A stretch of 64,000 nt of DNA from Treponema sp. (GTDB lineage Bacteria > Spirochaetota > Spirochaetia > Treponematales > Treponemataceae), in NCBI GenBank assembly GCA_017934745.1, contig JAGBIY010000027.1:60806-124805 (forward strand). The letters run 5' to 3'. Numbering within the stretch: the first letter of the stretch is position 1; each line of letters begins with the position of its first letter. This document shows, piece after piece, positions 60,876 through 64,000 of the stretch. Position numbers and translations under genes: made by a program. The notes beneath the pieces are model-generated. The model saw nothing but the letters and a program-made list of their open reading frames with translations. It ran no database searches and was not told where the DNA came from.

Positions 60876-63216
60876 CATTTTCCTTTCGATATGGATTCTT
60901 TTCCATGTTGGAATCGTCGTCGCTTTCCTTGCGACACTGAAATCTTACGGAAGACTGAAGGTCGACGCGGATTTTTCGACGATGATTCCAGCCAGCACGG
61001 AAAGCGAAGCCGCCAAAATCGCGGACGAGGCAATGTCGGCGAACAGCGGAAGCAGCGTCTTCATTCTATCGGGCGACGAGGACTTTCAAAAAGCGAAAGC
61101 GGCGGCAGTGGAAGTCTACGAAAAGCTAAAGAGCGCAGACGAAGCCCCCTCAAGGCTCAAGCGCAAATTCAAAAACATATCGCTCTACACAGACAGCTCA
61201 TCTTTTACAGATGTGGAAGAGTTCATCAAAAAAAACAGATTCAACATTCTAGACGAAGAGACGCAGAAGAAAATTGATTCGGACGCGGAAGGATTCGCAA
61301 AAAACGCGCTTGAAAAATTCTACGGATTCTCAATAGCGGCGACCGACCCGGAAAACGACCCGTTCGCGCTCGACGACGCGAACACGAATGATTTCCTCAG
61401 CTCGCTTTCATCGGCAACGGTCGCGTTGCGCCCGAAAGACGGAGTTCTCGCGCGTAAGTTCGAGGGCAAGTGGTACGTCATGATTCGGGCGGAACTGACA
61501 AAAGAGGGCGCGAAAATGGCGGACAAGTCGAACGCCGTGCAGGACATCTACGACGCGTGCCTGCCGCTTGAAAAAGACGGAACGAGGTTCGCGTTTTTCG
61601 GAACGCCCTTCCACAGCTACAAAAGTTCCATGTCCGCCTCGAAGGAAATCACATTAATCTCAATCGCATCGATGATTGCGGTCGTGGCGATTCTGCTCGC
61701 GGTGTTCAAAAGCCTCGTTCCCCTGCTCTCTTCCGTCGCGGCCATCGCGCTTTCGGTCGCGAGCGCGTTCCTGGCGACCCACGCTTTTTTCGGCGGCGTG
61801 CACGCAATCGCGCTCGTCTTCGGAACGACGCTCATCGGCTCGTGCATCGACTACAGCCTGCATTTCTTCATCAATTGGAAAGCGTCGAAAGAACTGAAGA
61901 CAGGCGGAGCGATACGGCGGCACTTGATGAAGGGGCTGCTCCTCTCGCTCGTTTCCACGGAAGTCTGCTACCTGATTCTGATGTTCGCTCCGTTCAACCT
62001 GCTAAAGCAAATTTCAGTCTTCTCGTTCTTCGGAATCTTGAGTTCGTTCTTGACGACAATCGGAATTTTCCCGCTGTACAGGATTCCAAAAGAGAGCGAC
62101 AGACGAATTTTCATGCCGAATTTCAGCCTTGAAAAGATTCCAGGCGGAAAGAAAACAAGAAAAGCGGTGATTTTCCTCATTTTCGCCTGCTCGATTTTCG
62201 CGATTCTCACGGGCAACGGAAAAATCCAGATAAAGAACGATGTCACGAACCTGTACAAAATGGAAGGCAGGCTCAAGGAAGACACGGAGACGGCTTACAA
62301 GGTGCTATCGTACAATCCCACGAGCTACCTTGTAATCTCCGGGGACTCGGCTGAGGAAGTCCTGCGCCTCGAAGAAGAGACCGCAAAGAGAATTCCAGAC
62401 CCATTCATCAGCACGTCGCTTTTCTTGCCGTCGCTTTCGATGCAGAAAAATTCTATTGCGGCGATGAAGAAACTCCTTCCGCTGGCGAAGTCCCAACTCG
62501 GCATTTTGATGTTCGGAAAAGACGGGGACTTTTCGGAAGAAGAGGAAGCGGAAATCCAGGCGGCGGTTTCACGTTTTGAGGAGAATCTGCTTTTGTCGGA
62601 GAAAAATCCGCTGACGGTCGAAAGCCCAGAAATCCCCCAAAGCCTGAAATCTATTTTGAAGATGACATGGCTCGGACAGGTGGGCGGAGAGGCGGACAAA
62701 AAATTCTATTCGCTCATGATACCTTCGACCATAAGCGGCGAAGAAAACTACCGTTCGTTGGAAAACGAAAACATCCACTACATGAGCAAGGCGAAGGACG
62801 TGAGCCGTGGACTCGATGATTTGACGAGGATGATTTTTGTGATGTTCGCAATCGCATTCGTCATCATTTCTGCGATTATGAAGCTCTTCCACAGTTGGAA
62901 GGACACGCTCAAAATCATCTCGGTTCCAGTTGTCAGCATCGTCGCGATTCTGGCGACTTTCACAATCGCGGGTTTGCATATAGAATTCTTCTGCATGACG
63001 GGAATCGTCCTCGTCTTCGGGCTTGGGCTCGACTACATCATCTACAGCAGGCAGAACAAGGGGAACGCCCTTGAGACGTTCGCGATAACGCTCTCGTTCA
63101 TCACGACGGCGATTTCGTTCGGAGCGATTGCCTTGAGTTCGTTCGTTCCCGTGCACGTCCTCGGATTGTCGATTTTCTCTGGACTTGCTGCGGCGTTCGT
63201 CTGCACAATGTTGTGA
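60850..63216 (+). CDS. MMPL/RND-family exporter
   Basis: A 788-residue inner-membrane protein with two repeats: helix 1 near residue 12-30, a periplasmic domain to about 250, five helices (265-410), helix 7 near 430, a second periplasmic domain and a final helix group (655-785). VFGTTLIGSCIDYSLHFF and VFGLGLDYIIYSRQ carry the paired acidic residues of the proton path. It resembles the exporters of aryl-polyene and related fatty-acid clusters, which may move lipids toward the outer membrane with the LolA-like and DUF3261 proteins. Confidence 0.87.
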   Translation: MKKLFSRNSIFLSIWILFHVGIVVAFLATLKSYGRLKVDADFSTMIPASTESEAAKIADEAMSANSGSSVFILSGDEDFQKAKAAAVEVYEKLKSADEAPSRLKRKFKNISLYTDSSSFTDVEEFIKKNRFNILDEETQKKIDSDAEGFAKNALEKFYGFSIAATDPENDPFALDDANTNDFLSSLSSATVALRPKDGVLARKFEGKWYVMIRAELTKEGAKMADKSNAVQDIYDACLPLEKDGTRFAFFGTPFHSYKSSMSASKEITLISIASMIAVVAILLAVFKSLVPLLSSVAAIALSVASAFLATHAFFGGVHAIALVFGTTLIGSCIDYSLHFFINWKASKELKTGGAIRRHLMKGLLLSLVSTEVCYLILMFAPFNLLKQISVFSFFGILSSFLTTIGIFPLYRIPKESDRRIFMPNFSLEKIPGGKKTRKAVIFLIFACSIFAILTGNGKIQIKNDVTNLYKMEGRLKEDTETAYKVLSYNPTSYLVISGDSAEEVLRLEEETAKRIPDPFISTSLFLPSLSMQKNSIAAMKKLLPLAKSQLGILMFGKDGDFSEEEEAEIQAAVSRFEENLLLSEKNPLTVESPEIPQSLKSILKMTWLGQVGGEADKKFYSLMIPSTISGEENYRSLENENIHYMSKAKDVSRGLDDLTRMIFVMFAIAFVIISAIMKLFHSWKDTLKIISVPVVSIVAILATFTIAGLHIEFFCMTGIVLVFGLGLDYIIYSRQNKGNALETFAITLSFITTAISFGAIALSSFVPVHVLGLSIFSGLAAAFVCTML

Positions 63217-63252
63217 ATTTTTGCGGATTTTATTTATTTTATGGAGAAAAAA

Positions 63253-63858
63253 ATGAACAAGAAACACCTTCCACTTTTCGCGGCAATCTGCCTTTCGGCG
63301 GCTGTCCTCGCCTCTTGCGGCTCCACAAAAGTCGCCTCGAACCTCGAAAAAGTCTATGTGACGAACACCACGAAAGTCGACGTCCTCCCGGTCGACGCGA
63401 TTTTCCCCGAATTCGAGAAGTACCAGCAGTTCCAGGGCACATTCGGCGACACGACGCTGAACGCCCTCGCGTACATCCAGGCGGGTCCCACGGGAATCGA
63501 CGTGCTTTTGATGAACGACTTCGGCGGCGAAATCGGCTCAATCTCATACGACGGAGCGAGCGCGAAACTCGACTCTTCGGTTTTTCCCAAAAAACTCAAG
63601 GCGGAGTACATCATACTCGACCTGCAGAACGCATACGCCGACACGCAGAAGCTCAAGGAGCATTACTCTAAATACGACCTGGAATTCTGCGAGATAAAGA
63701 CGAACATTTCCACGAAGGACGGCGGCGGATTCAGCGTGGCGGAGAGGGCAATCGCGAAGGACGGCAAGGTCATAGAGACGATTTCGATAGGAAACGGAGT
63801 CGTCACGATAAAGAACCTACTTAGGGGCTACGAGTACAAACTGACAACGAGTGAATAA
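63253..63858 (+). CDS. DUF3261-type outer-membrane lipoprotein
   Basis: A 201-residue lipoprotein with lipobox VLASC (Cys22). The body (FGDTTLNALAYIQAGPTGIDVLLMNDFGGEIGSISYDG) resembles DUF3261 proteins, LolB-like partners found next to MMPL exporters. GGAG before 63253 favours this start; an in-frame ATG at 63241 is possible. It follows the exporter after 36 bases. Confidence 0.75.
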   Translation: MNKKHLPLFAAICLSAAVLASCGSTKVASNLEKVYVTNTTKVDVLPVDAIFPEFEKYQQFQGTFGDTTLNALAYIQAGPTGIDVLLMNDFGGEIGSISYDGASAKLDSSVFPKKLKAEYIILDLQNAYADTQKLKEHYSKYDLEFCEIKTNISTKDGGGFSVAERAIAKDGKVIETISIGNGVVTIKNLLRGYEYKLTTSE

Positions 63859-63890
63859 TTGGGCGAAAGTCGAGTTTTCACAGAGCAATG

Positions 63891-63994
63891 GCAGAAACGA
63901 GCGGAAGCGGGGTTCCGTCCATCAAAACACTCAGCCACCGCGAAGCGGTACTGCCGTTTTGATGGACGGGTTCCCGCTGGGAGCTTGTTTCTGC
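63891..63994. repeat. 104-bp imperfect palindrome at the right edge
   Basis: Arms nest as GCAGAAAC/GTTTCTGC (63891-63898, 63987-63994), AGCGGG/CCCGCT (63906-63911, 63973-63978), a perfect 14-bp arm (63915-63928 with 63956-63969), and ACCGC-GAA-GCGGT at the tip. It follows the DUF3261 gene by 32 bases. No T-tract is visible. It may be a dispersed palindromic repeat, a non-autonomous element or a structured RNA. Confidence 0.7.
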
Positions 63995-64000
63995 AACTAC

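Overview
The window reads as chromosome of a gut- or rumen-type spirochaete, most likely a Treponema. The evidence is lipoprotein signals of spirochaetal style (LFSC, LISC, FVSC), several chemotaxis receptors, a plant-polysaccharide operon, and gene cassettes separated by attC-like sites resembling those of the Treponema denticola integron. No rRNA or tRNA gene was seen. The genus is inferred from these traits, not from a marker gene.

Layout. (1) 2-331: tail of a chemotaxis receptor. (2) 412-14159, plus strand: xylan/pectin operon with a membrane-anchored AraC regulator, two ABC permeases, a sugar-binding lipoprotein, a GH43 enzyme, a secreted pectate lyase, a second GH43, xylA and xylB, closed by a terminator that begins inside xylB. 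(3) 14204-16328: GNAT acetyltransferase, YkgJ-type cysteine-cluster protein and a PIN/Phd toxin-antitoxin pair. (4) 16365-34518, minus strand: an 18-kb sulfur region in two transcription units. One encodes a LanC-like protein, a CysK homologue, a MetB/MetC-type enzyme and a PatB/MalY C-S lyase. The other holds an O-acetylhomoserine sulfhydrylase followed by a nitrogenase-like set (NifB-, NifH-, NifX-, NifK- and NifD-like), an SsuABC-like transporter, a DUF4418/FtsX/ATPase trio and a second CysK homologue. Both units start with a similar short leader peptide and a promoter carrying two CCTA-N9-TAGG palindromes. (5) 34605-39711: a beta-helix lipoprotein, a stand-alone TrpB2 with a terminator in its leader, and a second beta-helix-like exported protein. 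(6) 39824-44437: XRE regulator, TM2-domain protein, RelB/YoeB pair with a stray half attC, and a frameshifted chemotaxis receptor. (7) 44503-52309, minus strand: aldo/keto reductase, then a SWIM / unknown / MoxR AAA+ / DUF5682 / VWA operon. (8) 52514-57359: AT-rich cassette array with four attC-like sites. (9) 57173-58483: a truncated gene, a lipoprotein and an ABC ATPase remnant. (10) 58473-63994: GH3-family enzyme, then LolA / MMPL / DUF3261 genes and a 104-bp palindrome at the right edge.

How it fits together. The nitrogenase-like proteins keep all six P-cluster cysteines and the NifH cluster cysteines. The NifD-like chain, however, has lost the residues equivalent to alpha-Gln191, alpha-His195 and alpha-His442, no NifE/NifN genes are present, and all neighbours are sulfur genes. 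I infer a methylthio-alkane-reductase-like (Mar) system: an organosulfur compound is imported, its C-S bond is reductively cleaved, and the released thiol or sulfide is captured by the O-acetylhomoserine sulfhydrylase and CysK homologues. The shared leader peptides and operators suggest that one sulfur-responsive regulator, not encoded here, controls both halves.
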